Positions 28,796 through 37,774 of a DNA stretch of 64,000 nucleotides are shown piece after piece. The translations under genes and the position numbers were made by a program. The notes beneath the pieces were generated by a model. The model was not told the DNA's origin. It saw nothing but the letters and a program-made list of their open reading frames with translations, and ran no database searches. This DNA comes from Dyella humicola (GTDB taxonomy: Bacteria > Pseudomonadota > Gammaproteobacteria > Xanthomonadales > Rhodanobacteraceae): positions 1,240,001 to 1,304,000 of the forward strand of contig NZ_JAPDPC010000001.1 of assembly GCF_026283945.1 (NCBI RefSeq), read 5' to 3'. Within the stretch, counting starts at the first letter, position 1. Each line of letters begins with the position of its first letter.

Positions 28796-29737
28796 ATGCG
28801 AGACCCAGAAGACAACGAAGTCGGCGGCCGACGCCAGTTCCTCAAATGCATGGCCTGGGCGGGGGCGGGCACGCTATGGCTAATGAAGGGCGGCGTGCTG
28901 CATGCCCAGCCCCTGGGCGATGGAGGCGCTGCAGCAGCGGCAGACTCCAGTTTTAGCTTCGTTCAAATCAGCGATTCGCATATTGGTTTTCACAAGGCGC
29001 CAAACATGGATGTGGCAGCCACGCTTCGCGCGTCGCTGACGATGGTCAATGCCCAGCCGATACGGCCGGATTTCATGCTGCACACGGGCGATCTTACCCA
29101 TCTATCGAAACCCGAAGAGTTCGATACGCTGGCCGAACTCATGCGCGAGGCACGTACCGACAAGGTGTTCTACGTACCTGGCGAACACGACGTGATTGGC
29201 GACAACGGCGCCGAGTTTTTTCGCCGCTTTGGCGAGCGGCAGCAGTCCGGTGGCTGGTACAGCTTCGATCATCGCGGCGTGCACTTTGTCGGCCTGATCA
29301 ATGTGCTGAATCTCCAGGCAGGCGGGCTCGGCTCGCTGGGTGCGGAGCAGCTGGCGTGGCTGAAAAAGGATCTGGCGGGTCGCTCCGCCGAGACGCCGCT
29401 GGTGGTATTTGCGCATATGCCGTTGTGGCCGCTGTATCCGCCGTGGGGCTGGGGCACGGACGACAGCGCCGAGGCGATGGGATACCTGCGCAGGTTCGGT
29501 TCGGTCAGTGTGCTCAATGGCCATATCCACCAGATCCAGCAGAAGGTGGAGGGCAACATCACGTTCTACACGGCGCGTTCCACTGCTTACCCGCAACCAG
29601 CGCCGGGCGTGGGGCCGGCCCCGGGGCCGCTGAAGGATATTGCGCCGGATGCGCTGCATGGCTACCTCGGCATCCGCGAGGTGCGCCATGTGAAGGGTGG
29701 TCACGTGCTCGCAATTACCGACGAGGCCATGTCATGA
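28796..29737 (+). CDS. Tat-exported metallophosphoesterase
   Basis: The start at ATG 28796 (GGAG 8 nt upstream) gives 313 residues with a twin-arginine signal (GRRQFLKCMAW then a hydrophobic core). The metal-binding motifs are DSHIG (Asp60, His62), HTGDLTH (Asp99), PGEHD (129-132), VFAHMPLW and NGHIHQ. The usual GNHD motif reads GEHD here, so a metal-ligand asparagine is replaced by glutamate. The stop overlaps the cupredoxin start by 4 nt. The substrate is unknown; the pairing with a copper protein and an ECF system suggests a stress role in the periplasm. Confidence 0.9.
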   Translation: MRDPEDNEVGGRRQFLKCMAWAGAGTLWLMKGGVLHAQPLGDGGAAAAADSSFSFVQISDSHIGFHKAPNMDVAATLRASLTMVNAQPIRPDFMLHTGDLTHLSKPEEFDTLAELMREARTDKVFYVPGEHDVIGDNGAEFFRRFGERQQSGGWYSFDHRGVHFVGLINVLNLQAGGLGSLGAEQLAWLKKDLAGRSAETPLVVFAHMPLWPLYPPWGWGTDDSAEAMGYLRRFGSVSVLNGHIHQIQQKVEGNITFYTARSTAYPQPAPGVGPAPGPLKDIAPDALHGYLGIREVRHVKGGHVLAITDEAMS

Positions 29738-30084
29738 ATACAGTGCGAAACCAGCTTGCAGCGCTGTTGCTCGGCGCGGGCTACCTTGGCCTGCCTGCCA
29801 TGGCGGCGGACCTATCAGGCGCCATGAAGGCGAAGACGTTTCAGGTCGAGATACGCAACTTCGCCTTCGCGCCGCATACGTTGACGGTGCCGGTCGGTAC
29901 ACGCGTCGTGTGGACCAATCGGGATGACGAACCTCACCTCATCACCAGCGCGGGTGCGATGTTTGCTCCCTCGAAGGCCTTGGATACCAGCGACAGCTAT
30001 GCCGTCACGTTCGCCAAGCCCGGCACGTATGCGTACTACTGCTCGATACACCCGATGATGGTCGGAACCATCATCGTGCAGTGA
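29734..30084 (+). CDS. Periplasmic cupredoxin
   Basis: This 116-residue precursor has a signal peptide ending in AMA|ADL and a plastocyanin/pseudoazurin-like fold. The type 1 copper ligands are visible as EPHLI (His68) and YYCSIHPMM (Cys103, His106, Met108 or Met109). It is translationally coupled to the metallophosphoesterase. It may carry electrons or bind copper in the periplasm. Its 3' end overlaps the convergent ygiD gene by 14 nt. Confidence 0.92.
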   Translation: MNTVRNQLAALLLGAGYLGLPAMAADLSGAMKAKTFQVEIRNFAFAPHTLTVPVGTRVVWTNRDDEPHLITSAGAMFAPSKALDTSDSYAVTFAKPGTYAYYCSIHPMMVGTIIVQ

Positions 30085-30880
30085 GCGGTGCGCTTGCGCC
30101 GTCGAAGCGATAGATATCCATCGCGAGCAGGCCGTACTCGATGCCTGCATCTATGCGTTCGGCATATGCGGCATGGCCGGCCGCGCCCAGCGCCACGAAA
30201 AGCGGCAGCAGGTGTTCGTCGGTGGGGTGTGCCTGTTCGGCAAACGGTGACTGGCGGCGATAGTCGAGCAGGGCATCCACGTCGCCTTCCGTCAGCTTGC
30301 GCTCGATCCATTCGATGAACGGGCGCACGTAGGGCGCTTCGCGTTCCTCGCTATAGCCGGCGCGGAAGTCGTGCAGGTTGTGCGTGATGCTGCCTGAGCC
30401 GATCACCAGCACGCCCTCGTCACGCAGCGGCGCCAGCGCGCGACCCACGGCGTACTGATGCGCCGGCCCCAGCGCGGGCTGGATCGACATCGGTACGACC
30501 GGAATATCGGCTTCGGGGTAAAGCAGGCGCATCGGCACCCAGGCGCCGTGGTCGAGCCCATGCGTGGGGTCCAGTGTGGTGGGCAAGCCGGCCTTGTCGA
30601 GCAATTCGGTGACACGCGCGGCCAGTTCCGGAGCGCCGGGCGCCGGGTATTGAATCTCGAACAACTCGCGCGGAAAACCGTAGAAGTCGTGGATGGTTTC
30701 CGGCCGCTTGGCGCCGCCGACCTGCGGTTGCCGCGCCAGCCAGTGTGCGGTGGCGATAACCACGGCCTTGGGGCGCGGCAGAGTGCGCGCCAGTTCGGCT
30801 AAGCGCTCGCCTATCTGCCGCGGCTGGATCGCGGTCATCGGGGAGCCGTGGGAGATATACAGGCTGGGTAGGGTGGTCAT
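30071..30880 (-). CDS. ygiD: 4,5-DOPA-extradiol-dioxygenase-like protein (YgiD/LigB superfamily)
   Basis: The start at 30880 (MTTLPSLYISHGSP) gives 269 residues; GTG/ATG codons 21 nt upstream are less likely. The metal site residues are in ISHGSPM (His11), the GLDHGAWVP motif and HPTDEHLLPLFVALG. E. coli YgiD cleaves L-DOPA to betalamic acid in vitro; the physiological substrate is not known. It converges on the cupredoxin gene. Confidence 0.92.
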   Translation of the reverse strand: MTTLPSLYISHGSPMTAIQPRQIGERLAELARTLPRPKAVVIATAHWLARQPQVGGAKRPETIHDFYGFPRELFEIQYPAPGAPELAARVTELLDKAGLPTTLDPTHGLDHGAWVPMRLLYPEADIPVVPMSIQPALGPAHQYAVGRALAPLRDEGVLVIGSGSITHNLHDFRAGYSEEREAPYVRPFIEWIERKLTEGDVDALLDYRRQSPFAEQAHPTDEHLLPLFVALGAAGHAAYAERIDAGIEYGLLAMDIYRFDGASAPLTAR

Positions 30881-30984
30881 GGCGGTCACTTTGGGGACCA
30901 CCCTAGGGTAAGGGCGCCGCGCGCATTTGCTGCGTGCTTATGGTGAACGATGAGTCACAGCAGTCGAACAATCGGCCCGCCTGC

Positions 30985-31014
30985 CCGTCATTCCGGCCTA
31001 TACCGGAATGACGG
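30985..31014. repeat. Palindromic REP-like hairpin after the deaD gene
   Basis: CCGTCATTCCGG and its exact complement (12-bp stem, 6-nt loop CCTATA) lie 19 bp after the stop of the DEAD-box gene on the minus strand. T residues follow only on the plus strand. The GTCATTCC-type palindrome is a common dispersed repeat in proteobacteria and may also end transcription. Confidence 0.65.
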
Positions 31015-31033
31015 TTTGTCGAGTGAGCGTGGC

Positions 31034-32914
31034 TTACTTCGCGCGGCGCGGCGGCTTGCCGCCAGCATGGCCATGCGGACGCGGTTTGAAGCCACCGCCG
31101 CCCGGCTTCTTGAAGCCGCCCGGACGGGAACCGCCGCCGGGGCGGCGCGAAGAGGATTCTTCGGCACCGGTGTCGTTGCCGTCCCATTCCTTGATGCGCA
31201 GCTGCTGTTGGCTCACCCACACCTTCTGCAGGTGCGTGAACACTTCGGCGGGCATGCCATCGGGCAGGTCGATCAGGCTGTATTCGCCGCGGATGCTCAG
31301 GCGACCGATAAAGCCGCTCTCCAGGCCCGCTTCATTGGCGATGGCGCCGATGATGTTGCCCGGTTTTACGCCGTGTTCGTGGCCGACTTCGACGCGATAG
31401 GTGCGCTTGCCTTCCTCGGTGTGGTGCGGGCGTACCGGGCGGGCCACGAACTCGCGCGGACCGCTGTCACGATCGCGATCACGCGGGCGATGCTCGCGCT
31501 CGCCACGATCATGGCTGCCCGATTCGCGGGTGTGCTCACGCGTGTGCTCGCGCGGGGTGTGCTCGCGCTTCGGCGGCGGCGCCAGCAATAGCGGCTGGCC
31601 ACCTTGCGCAATCCGCGCCAGGGCGGCGGCAATTTCGATGGCCGGAATGTCGTGTTCCTGCTCGTACTGTTCGATCAACTGCTGGAACAGTTCCAGTTCG
31701 CCCAGGGCCACCGTGTCGCTGATGCGCTGCTTGAACTTGGCGATGCGCTGGTCGTTGACCGCCTCCACCGTCGGCAGCTTCATCTCTTCGATGGGCTGGC
31801 GGGTGGCACGCTCGATCGCGCGCAGCATGCCTTTCTCGCGCGGCGTGACGAACAGGATCGCCTCGCCACTGCGGCCTGCACGACCGGTGCGGCCGATGCG
31901 ATGCACGTAGCTTTCCGTGTCGTACGGAATGTCGTAGTTCATTACGTGGCTGATGCGCTCGACGTCGAGACCGCGCGCGGCCACGTCGGTCGCCACCAGG
32001 ATGTCCAGCTTGCCTTCCTTGAGCTGCTGGATCACGCGCTCACGCTGAGCCTGGGCGATGTCACCGTTGATGGCGGCAGCGGCGAGGCCGCGTGCCTGCA
32101 GCTTCTCCGCAAGTTCCTCAGTTGCCTGCTTGGTGCGCGCGAAGATGATCATCGCGTCGAACGGCTCGGCTTCGAGAATGCGCGTCATCGCGTCGAGCTT
32201 GTGCATGCCGCTGACGAACCAGTAGCGCTGACGGATATTGGCGGCCGTGGTGGTGGACGACTTGATCGTCACTTCCACCGGCTCTTTCAGATGACGCTGC
32301 GCGATCTTGCGAATCGGCGCCGGCATGGTGGCCGAGAACAGCGCGACCTGGCGGGTGGGTGGCGTCGCTTCCAGCACCTTTTCGACATCGTCGATGAAGC
32401 CCATGCGGAGCATTTCATCGGCTTCGTCCAGCACCAGGAATTTCAGCTCGGACAGATCCAGCGTGCCGCGATCAAGATGATCGATCACACGGCCGGGCGT
32501 GCCGACCACGATATGCACGCCGCGCTTGAGCGAGTGCAACTGCGGGCCATAGCTTTGGCCGCCGTAGATCGGCAGCACCTGCAGGCCGGGCAAATGCGCA
32601 GCGTAACGCTGGAACGCTTCGGCGACCTGGATGGCCAGCTCGCGCGTCGGCGCCAGCACCAGCGCCTGCGGCTTGCCGGGCTTGAGGTCGATGCGCGAAA
32701 GCAAAGGCAGCGCGAATGCGGCGGTCTTGCCGGTACCGGTCTGCGCCTGGCCGAGTACATCGCGACCTTCCATCAGCGGCGGAATAGTTGCGGCCTGAAT
32801 CGGCGATGGCGATTCATAACCGACGTCAGTCAGTACGCGCAGCACATCCGGATGAAGGCCAAGCGCAGCGAAGCCGGCGGCTGCCGGCTGGGAATCGGAA
32901 GACGGGGAGGACAT
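31034..32914 (-). CDS. deaD: DEAD-box RNA helicase, DeaD/CsdA type
   Basis: The start at 32914 (MSSPSSDSQPAAAGF) gives 626 residues. The Q motif, Walker A AQTGTGKT (57-64), DEAD, SAT and [10 protein letters not shown] motifs are all present. After the helicase core come an oligomerisation region and a DbpA-like RNA-binding domain (FIGRLSIRGEYSLIDLPDGMP... within about 520-590). The C-terminal tail is rich in Arg/Gly/Pro/Lys and has HTREHTREH-type repeats near 455-475. It unwinds structured RNA in ribosome assembly and mRNA decay, especially in the cold. Confidence 0.95.
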   Translation of the reverse strand: MSSPSSDSQPAAAGFAALGLHPDVLRVLTDVGYESPSPIQAATIPPLMEGRDVLGQAQTGTGKTAAFALPLLSRIDLKPGKPQALVLAPTRELAIQVAEAFQRYAAHLPGLQVLPIYGGQSYGPQLHSLKRGVHIVVGTPGRVIDHLDRGTLDLSELKFLVLDEADEMLRMGFIDDVEKVLEATPPTRQVALFSATMPAPIRKIAQRHLKEPVEVTIKSSTTTAANIRQRYWFVSGMHKLDAMTRILEAEPFDAMIIFARTKQATEELAEKLQARGLAAAAINGDIAQAQRERVIQQLKEGKLDILVATDVAARGLDVERISHVMNYDIPYDTESYVHRIGRTGRAGRSGEAILFVTPREKGMLRAIERATRQPIEEMKLPTVEAVNDQRIAKFKQRISDTVALGELELFQQLIEQYEQEHDIPAIEIAAALARIAQGGQPLLLAPPPKREHTPREHTREHTRESGSHDRGEREHRPRDRDRDSGPREFVARPVRPHHTEEGKRTYRVEVGHEHGVKPGNIIGAIANEAGLESGFIGRLSIRGEYSLIDLPDGMPAEVFTHLQKVWVSQQQLRIKEWDGNDTGAEESSSRRPGGGSRPGGFKKPGGGGFKPRPHGHAGGKPPRRAK

Positions 32915-33034
32915 GGGGGAACCTCGACATGGCATGCACGTGGGCATGCGGGAGAATGGCGGTATTGTAGCAGGCTACCCCGCCCAAGCCGGTCTTTTTC
33001 TGGCTTTTGTCCCCCCTTTTGCAGAGGAAAACCC

Positions 33035-33784
33035 ATGTCCCAACGTCTTGACGGTCGTGTCGCGCTGGTCACCGGAGCTTCTTCCGGCATTGGCGAGGCC
33101 ACCGCGTTGGCTTTGGCCGAGGCTGGCGCCCGTGTAGCGATAACGGCCAGGCGCCGCGATCGACTGGAAGCCTTGGCCGCCAAGCTCGAGGCGCTGGGCG
33201 CTGCGCCCATCGTGCTGGTGGCCGACCTGAACTCGGAAGTCGAAGCGCAGCGTGTCGTCGTCGACACCGAGGCGCACTACGGTCGGCTGGATATTCTCGT
33301 GAACAATGCGGGTGTGATGTATCTGGAACCGGTGATTGAAGCCGATCTGGGCCGCTGGCGACGCATGCTTGAACTCAACGTGCTCAGTCTGATCGCGTCC
33401 ACCCAGGCCGCTCTGCCTGGCATGCGCAACCGTCGTGATGGCCACATCGTGAATATTTCGTCGACGGCAGGTCGTGTCGCCAACCCCAATGCGGCTGGCT
33501 ATTCGGCGACCAAGTTTGGCGTGGTGGCTTTCTCCGAGGCGCTGCGTCGCGAGGTCTATCAGCACAACATCCGCGTCACCGTGATTGAGCCGGGTGCGGT
33601 GGCGACGGAGCTGCGAGAGCATATCGGTCACGCTGAAGTGCAGGCCGCCATCAACGCCTGGGCCGAAGGCATGCGCCAGCTGCAGGGCAGCGATGTCGCT
33701 GACGCCATTGTGTTTTGCGTCTCGCGTCCCGCACACGTCAACATCAACGAAGTGTTGATGCGGCCCACTGATCAGGAGCGCTGA
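33035..33784 (+). CDS. SDR family NAD(P)-dependent oxidoreductase
   Basis: The start at ATG 33035 (GAGG 8 nt upstream) gives 249 residues. The dinucleotide motif TGASSGIGEA (14-23), NNAG (NVNNAGVMY type) and catalytic Ser-Tyr-Lys (ISSTAGRVANPNAAGYSATK) are intact. Basic residues after the second strand (TARRRDRL) favour NADP(H). It belongs to the YdfG/clavaldehyde-dehydrogenase-like group; the substrate is unknown. It is divergent from deaD. Confidence 0.9.
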   Translation: MSQRLDGRVALVTGASSGIGEATALALAEAGARVAITARRRDRLEALAAKLEALGAAPIVLVADLNSEVEAQRVVVDTEAHYGRLDILVNNAGVMYLEPVIEADLGRWRRMLELNVLSLIASTQAALPGMRNRRDGHIVNISSTAGRVANPNAAGYSATKFGVVAFSEALRREVYQHNIRVTVIEPGAVATELREHIGHAEVQAAINAWAEGMRQLQGSDVADAIVFCVSRPAHVNINEVLMRPTDQER

Positions 33785-33828
33785 ACGCGTCTATCATCGC
33801 GATCCGTGCGAGGACAGGGAGAACCACC

Positions 33829-34677
33829 ATGAGCGAGATGGAGACGATCTCCGAGCAGCGTTGCCACGATGGTGTGCAGGGTTTCTATCGCCATGATTCG
33901 GAAAGCTGCGGTGGACCGATGCGCTTCGCCGTCTATCAACCGCCGCAGGCAGCGCGCGAGGCGTGTCCGGTGTTGTACTTTCTTGCGGGGCTCACCTGCA
34001 CGGAGGAAACCGCCACGATCAAGGCTGGCGCGCAGCGTTTCGCCGCCGAGTTGGGCTTGATCCTGGTGATGCCCGATACCAGCCCGCGCCATACGGGCAT
34101 CGACGGTGCAACCGGCGATTGGGAGTTCGGAGAAGGTGCGGGCTTCTATGTCGACGCCACGCAGTCAACGTGGGCGTCGCGTTTTCGCATGCACAGCTAT
34201 ATCTCCAGCGAATTGCCCGCGTTGCTTAAACGGCAGTTTCCGGTGGATGCCGAGCGCACAGGCATAACGGGTCACTCGATGGGCGGGCATGGTGCGTTGA
34301 GCATGGCACTTCGCCATCCGCAGCAATTTCGTTCAGTGTCTGCGTTCGCGCCCATCGTCGCGCCCAGTCAGGTCCCCTGGGGACAAAAGGCGTTTTCCAG
34401 TTATCTGGGCGAAGACGCCGCTGCCTGGGCCGACTATGACGCGTGTGAGCTGGTTCGCCGGCATACCTTCGACGGCACGATCCTGATCGACCAGGGCGAG
34501 GCGGATGGTTTCCTCACCACCCAGCTCAAGCCCGAACTGTTCGACCAGGCATGTGCCGAAGGCGGGCAGTCGCTGGTGCTGCGCCGGCATGTCAGCTACG
34601 ACCACAGCTACTACTTCATTACCAGTTTCATCGAAGACCACCTGCGGCATCACGCCGAGGCGTTGGGGCGCCTGTGA
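33829..34677 (+). CDS. fghA: S-formylglutathione hydrolase
   Basis: This 282-residue alpha/beta hydrolase matches FghA/FrmB/esterase D. It has the nucleophile elbow GHSMGGHGAL (Ser about 149), FLAGLTCTEET and the C-terminal RHVSYDHSYYFI that holds the catalytic histidine. It cleaves S-formylglutathione in glutathione-dependent formaldehyde detoxification. The partner alcohol dehydrogenase (adhC/frmA) is not in the neighbourhood. The stop overlaps the next gene by 4 nt. Confidence 0.95.
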   Translation: MSEMETISEQRCHDGVQGFYRHDSESCGGPMRFAVYQPPQAAREACPVLYFLAGLTCTEETATIKAGAQRFAAELGLILVMPDTSPRHTGIDGATGDWEFGEGAGFYVDATQSTWASRFRMHSYISSELPALLKRQFPVDAERTGITGHSMGGHGALSMALRHPQQFRSVSAFAPIVAPSQVPWGQKAFSSYLGEDAAAWADYDACELVRRHTFDGTILIDQGEADGFLTTQLKPELFDQACAEGGQSLVLRRHVSYDHSYYFITSFIEDHLRHHAEALGRL

Positions 34678-35225
34678 ATCTGCTTTATCCATTCACCACC
34701 GAGCGTACGCTGATCCGTGTGGTGGAGCCGGCGGACGCATCTCTGCTCCTGCGTTACCGGCTGCAGAACCGCGACCATCTGGCGCCTTGGGAACCGTTGC
34801 GCGATTCGGTGTACTACACGCTGGGGCACTGCACGCAAACACTGGTCGATTCGCGTGAAGCGGTGCGCTGCGATCGTGCGTATCCGTTCTTTGTGCTCGA
34901 TGTGGCTGGCAGCGAAATCATCGGCTGCTTCACCTTTGCCAATGTCGTGCGGGGCGCGTTCCAGGCCTGCCATCTCGGCTATAGCATCGCCGAGCATCGA
35001 CAAGGGCAGGGGCTGATACGGGAGTCGTTGCAGGTAGCCATGCATTGGGCATTCAATGAGCTCGACCTGCATCGAGTCATGGCCAACTACATGCCGCGAA
35101 ATGAGCGCAGTGCAAGGCTATTGCAGCATCTTGGCTTCGAGCAGGAAGGCTATGCGAAGCGCTACCTGCAGATCGCAGGCGTGTGGGAAGACCACGTGCT
35201 TACATCGCGTATTCGTAGCGAGTAA
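34674..35225 (+). CDS. RimJ/RimL-type GNAT N-acetyltransferase
   Basis: The GTG at 34674 overlaps the fghA stop (GTGA) and gives 183 residues starting with MNLLYPFTTERTLIR. The GNAT motif A is HLGYSIAEHRQGQGLIRESL and the C-terminal part has RVMANYMPRNERSARLLQHLGF, both typical of RimJ, which acetylates the N-terminus of ribosomal protein S5. RimJ itself is possible, but other protein or small-molecule targets cannot be excluded. Confidence 0.85.
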   Translation: MNLLYPFTTERTLIRVVEPADASLLLRYRLQNRDHLAPWEPLRDSVYYTLGHCTQTLVDSREAVRCDRAYPFFVLDVAGSEIIGCFTFANVVRGAFQACHLGYSIAEHRQGQGLIRESLQVAMHWAFNELDLHRVMANYMPRNERSARLLQHLGFEQEGYAKRYLQIAGVWEDHVLTSRIRSE

Positions 35226-35243
35226 TGCCTGGCGGCTCATGCG

Positions 35244-35324
35244 GGAGCGCACCCAGTGCGCGACCGCTCCCGCGGTGATGCCGCGTCTTCGCCTTGTAGG
35301 TCTTTCGCGCACTGGGTGCGCTCC
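35244..35324. repeat. BIME-like pair of inverted REP sequences
   Basis: A perfect 20-bp inverted repeat (GGAGCGCACCCAGTGCGCGA at 35244-35263; its complement at 35305-35324) encloses 41 bp. The outer right arm extends into GTAGGAGCGC. The form GTAGGAGCGC-hairpin resembles REP sequences known in Pseudomonas and xanthomonads, which are moved by RAYT transposases. No RAYT gene is visible in the window. Confidence 0.8.
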
Positions 35325-35349
35325 TACATGGGGTGTTGCCGTGCCCTAG

Positions 35350-35372
35350 CCCTCTCCCCGGAAGGGAGAGGG
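35350..35372. repeat. CCCTCTCCC-type hairpin repeat, probable rhlE terminator
   Basis: CCCTCTCCC and GGGAGAGGG form a 9-bp stem around CGGAA, 12 bp after the rhlE stop on the minus strand. It belongs to the same family as the hairpins at 25181, 25341 and 39567. No T-run follows. Confidence 0.6.
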
Positions 35373-35384
35373 AGGGCGCGCGGT

Positions 35385-36728
35385 TCAGGCCTTCGCAGCA
35401 GGGCGACGACTGCGCTGACGGTTGCGATTGCCTTCGGCAGGGCGCTCGCTGCTGCCGTGCGGGTGCGCGGGATTGTGCGGGCGAAAACCGCCACTGCCCT
35501 GCGGACGTCCGCCTTGCGGGCGACCCTGACGCTGCGGGCGCTGACCCTGGCCGCCCTGCACCGGACGCGGTGCGCCGGCGTCGGTGCGCAGCGGATGCGA
35601 GGGTTCGAAGCCGGGAACGTCGCTGATCGCGATGTCCTGCTTGAGCAGCTTGCGGATGTCGCGCAGCAGGCCCGATTCCTCATGGCTCACCAACGACACG
35701 GCCATGCCGTCGGCGCCGGCGCGGCCGGTGCGGCCGATGCGGTGCACATAGTCTTCGGCAACCATCGGCAGATCGAAGTTGATCACGATCGGCAGCTGGT
35801 CGATATCGATGCCGCGCGCGGCGATGTCGGTGGCCACCAATACGGTGACGCGGCCGGTCTTGAAATCGCTGAGTGCGCGCGTACGGGCATTCTGGCTCTT
35901 GTTGCCATGAATGGCCGCAGCGCGCAGGCCGGCGACTCCCAGGTACGTCACCAGCTTGTCGGCGCCGTGCTTGGTACGGCTGAACACCAGCGTCTGGCGA
36001 CGGCTGTCCTGCGACAGCACGTGCAGCAGCAGATCACGCTTCTTGGCGGCATCGACCGGGTGTACGTGATGCGTAACGGTGGTGGCTACCGAATTCGCCG
36101 GCGTCACCGACACTTCGCGCGGCTCATGCATGAACTGCATGGCCAGGGCCTTGATCGGCGGTGCGAACGTGGCCGAGAACAGCAGGGTCTGACGCTTGCG
36201 CGGCACGGCGGCCAGGATGCGCTTGAGCGCCGGCAGGAAGCCCATGTCGAGCATGCGGTCCGCTTCGTCCAGCACCAGCACCTCGATGCCCGACAGGTCG
36301 AGCGAGCGCTGCTGCATATGGTCGATCAGGCGACCCGGCGTGGCGATCACCACGTCGACGCCGCGGCGCAGGGCCTGCATTTGCGGACCCATGCTGACGC
36401 CGCCGAAGATGGTCGTGCTGGTGATGCGCAGGTGCTTGCCGTACTCACGCAGGTTGTCATGCACCTGTGCAGCCAGCTCGCGCGTGGGCGTCAGTACCAA
36501 AGCGCGCGGGCGGCGCGTGCCGGCCGGCGGACCGTTGGAGATGTGCTGCAGCAGCGGCAGCGCAAAGGCCGCCGTCTTGCCGGTGCCGGTCTGCGCGGCG
36601 GCCAGCAGGTCGCCGCCTTCGAGCACGATCGGGATGGCCGCGGCCTGGATGGGGGTGGGTTGGGCGTAGCCTTGTTCAACAAGCGCACGCAACAACGCGG
36701 GCGCGAGGCCCAGCGATTCAAAAGACAT
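35385..36728 (-). CDS. rhlE: DEAD-box RNA helicase RhlE
   Basis: This 447-residue helicase starts [16 protein letters not shown], typical for RhlE. Walker A is AAQTGTGKT (44-52), followed by DEAD ([13 protein letters not shown]), SAT and [12 protein letters not shown]. The tail after about residue 375 is low-complexity, rich in Gly, Arg, Gln and Pro, for RNA binding. RhlE takes part in ribosome maturation and the RNA degradosome. About 245 bp without a gene separate it from the upstream methyltransferase, suggesting its own promoter and a long leader. Confidence 0.95.
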   Translation of the reverse strand: MSFESLGLAPALLRALVEQGYAQPTPIQAAAIPIVLEGGDLLAAAQTGTGKTAAFALPLLQHISNGPPAGTRRPRALVLTPTRELAAQVHDNLREYGKHLRITSTTIFGGVSMGPQMQALRRGVDVVIATPGRLIDHMQQRSLDLSGIEVLVLDEADRMLDMGFLPALKRILAAVPRKRQTLLFSATFAPPIKALAMQFMHEPREVSVTPANSVATTVTHHVHPVDAAKKRDLLLHVLSQDSRRQTLVFSRTKHGADKLVTYLGVAGLRAAAIHGNKSQNARTRALSDFKTGRVTVLVATDIAARGIDIDQLPIVINFDLPMVAEDYVHRIGRTGRAGADGMAVSLVSHEESGLLRDIRKLLKQDIAISDVPGFEPSHPLRTDAGAPRPVQGGQGQRPQRQGRPQGGRPQGSGGFRPHNPAHPHGSSERPAEGNRNRQRSRRPAAKA

Positions 36729-36973
36729 GGAAGCTCCAGAGCAACCCGGAGCGTTCTATCGAACCGCGTTGCAGTATTCAGTGAGGGATGGGCGGCGATC
36801 GCCGCGCTGCGAAGTATAGCTGAAACGCAGCAACGCCGCTTGGTATGCATGAACGGCGAGCAACGCGAGGTGGAGATCGAGGGCCGAAAGCGAGCAGCTG
36901 CAACGTTTCGAGGGCGCCTTGGTCGGTTGGCGAAACGGCATCAGGCACCCTTCCAAGCGGGTCTTTCCAGCCC

Positions 36974-37639
36974 TCAACGCCTTCGCTGTGCAACCAATAA
37001 ATAGCTGTTGTAAGGCGTATGGCCATGTAACGGACGGATGGTGACCTGCAGGCCGGCGGCTTCCAGCGGCGCGCGCAGTTCGTCGGCGCTGGGGTAGTGC
37101 TGCGCGCCCACGCGCATCCAACCGCTGATGCGCAGGAAGAATTCCGACACCCGCGTGGCCTGGTAACGCCAATTGGGTTCGCGCAGCACGCTGCGCACGA
37201 TCAGCATGCCGTCAGGCGCGAGATGGCGAACGGCATGCTCGATCACGGCGCGCTGGCGCTCTTGGGACAGGTAATGCAGCACGTCGAGCAAGGCGACGTG
37301 CCCCCGTACGGTTTGCGCCGTGGTGCCATCGGCGCAGCGCAATTGCAGCGATTGATCGATCCCGGCCCGATGTAGCGCGCGCAGGCCGGCTTCAATCTTG
37401 CGCTGGTCGTGATCGAGCCCGAGATACTCCGGCACGCAGCCTTGTGCGTGCAGATACTGACCCAGCAGCCCGATGCCGCAACCAATGTCCAGCAACGGCA
37501 GTGGATGCTCGGCAATCAGTTCGGCGGCGGCCGCATACACGGGATCGGTGGCGAGCTTGCCGCGCACATAGCCACGTTGTAGCCCGCGCTCGTAGTAGTC
37601 GGCAATGCGATGGCGGGCGGCGGCATCCATTCTCGCCAT
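36974..37639 (-). CDS. Class I SAM-dependent methyltransferase
   Basis: The start at 37639 (MARMDAAARHRIADYYERG) gives 221 residues; longer in-frame readings run antisense to the MFS gene and are rejected. Motif I is LLDIGCGIGLLGQYL (about 50-64), then YLGLDHDQRKI and HVALLDVLHYLS. The closing segments SGWMRVGAQHYPSADELR and HGHTPYNSYLLVAQ resemble methyltransferases of small molecules or lipids. The acceptor is unknown. It is divergent from the MFS gene. Confidence 0.85.
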   Translation of the reverse strand: MARMDAAARHRIADYYERGLQRGYVRGKLATDPVYAAAAELIAEHPLPLLDIGCGIGLLGQYLHAQGCVPEYLGLDHDQRKIEAGLRALHRAGIDQSLQLRCADGTTAQTVRGHVALLDVLHYLSQERQRAVIEHAVRHLAPDGMLIVRSVLREPNWRYQATRVSEFFLRISGWMRVGAQHYPSADELRAPLEAAGLQVTIRPLHGHTPYNSYLLVAQRRR

Positions 37640-37774
37640 GTCAGCCGACTCGGTGACTGCGCAGCGTGAAGGCAGCAGGGTGCCGGACACGATGCTGCCC
37701 TTGCGTCGCGACGGCCGTGATGGTTCGCTTGGCACCCTGTGTGCCGCGCTGACGGCTTTGCCTTGGAGTCCACG

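Noticed and set aside
31604-33784. 726-residue frame that would fuse antisense deaD sequence to the SDR
   Set aside because: The SDR part starts with its own ribosome binding site at 33035; the rest is complementary to deaD.
36729-36973. A gene in the 245-bp gap between rhlE and the methyltransferase
   Set aside because: The frames in it lack a domain and ribosome binding site and overlap rhlE or the methyltransferase; it is more likely the rhlE promoter and leader.
35256-37004. 582-residue frame antisense to rhlE
   Set aside because: It is a shadow of a conserved helicase gene, with no independent support.
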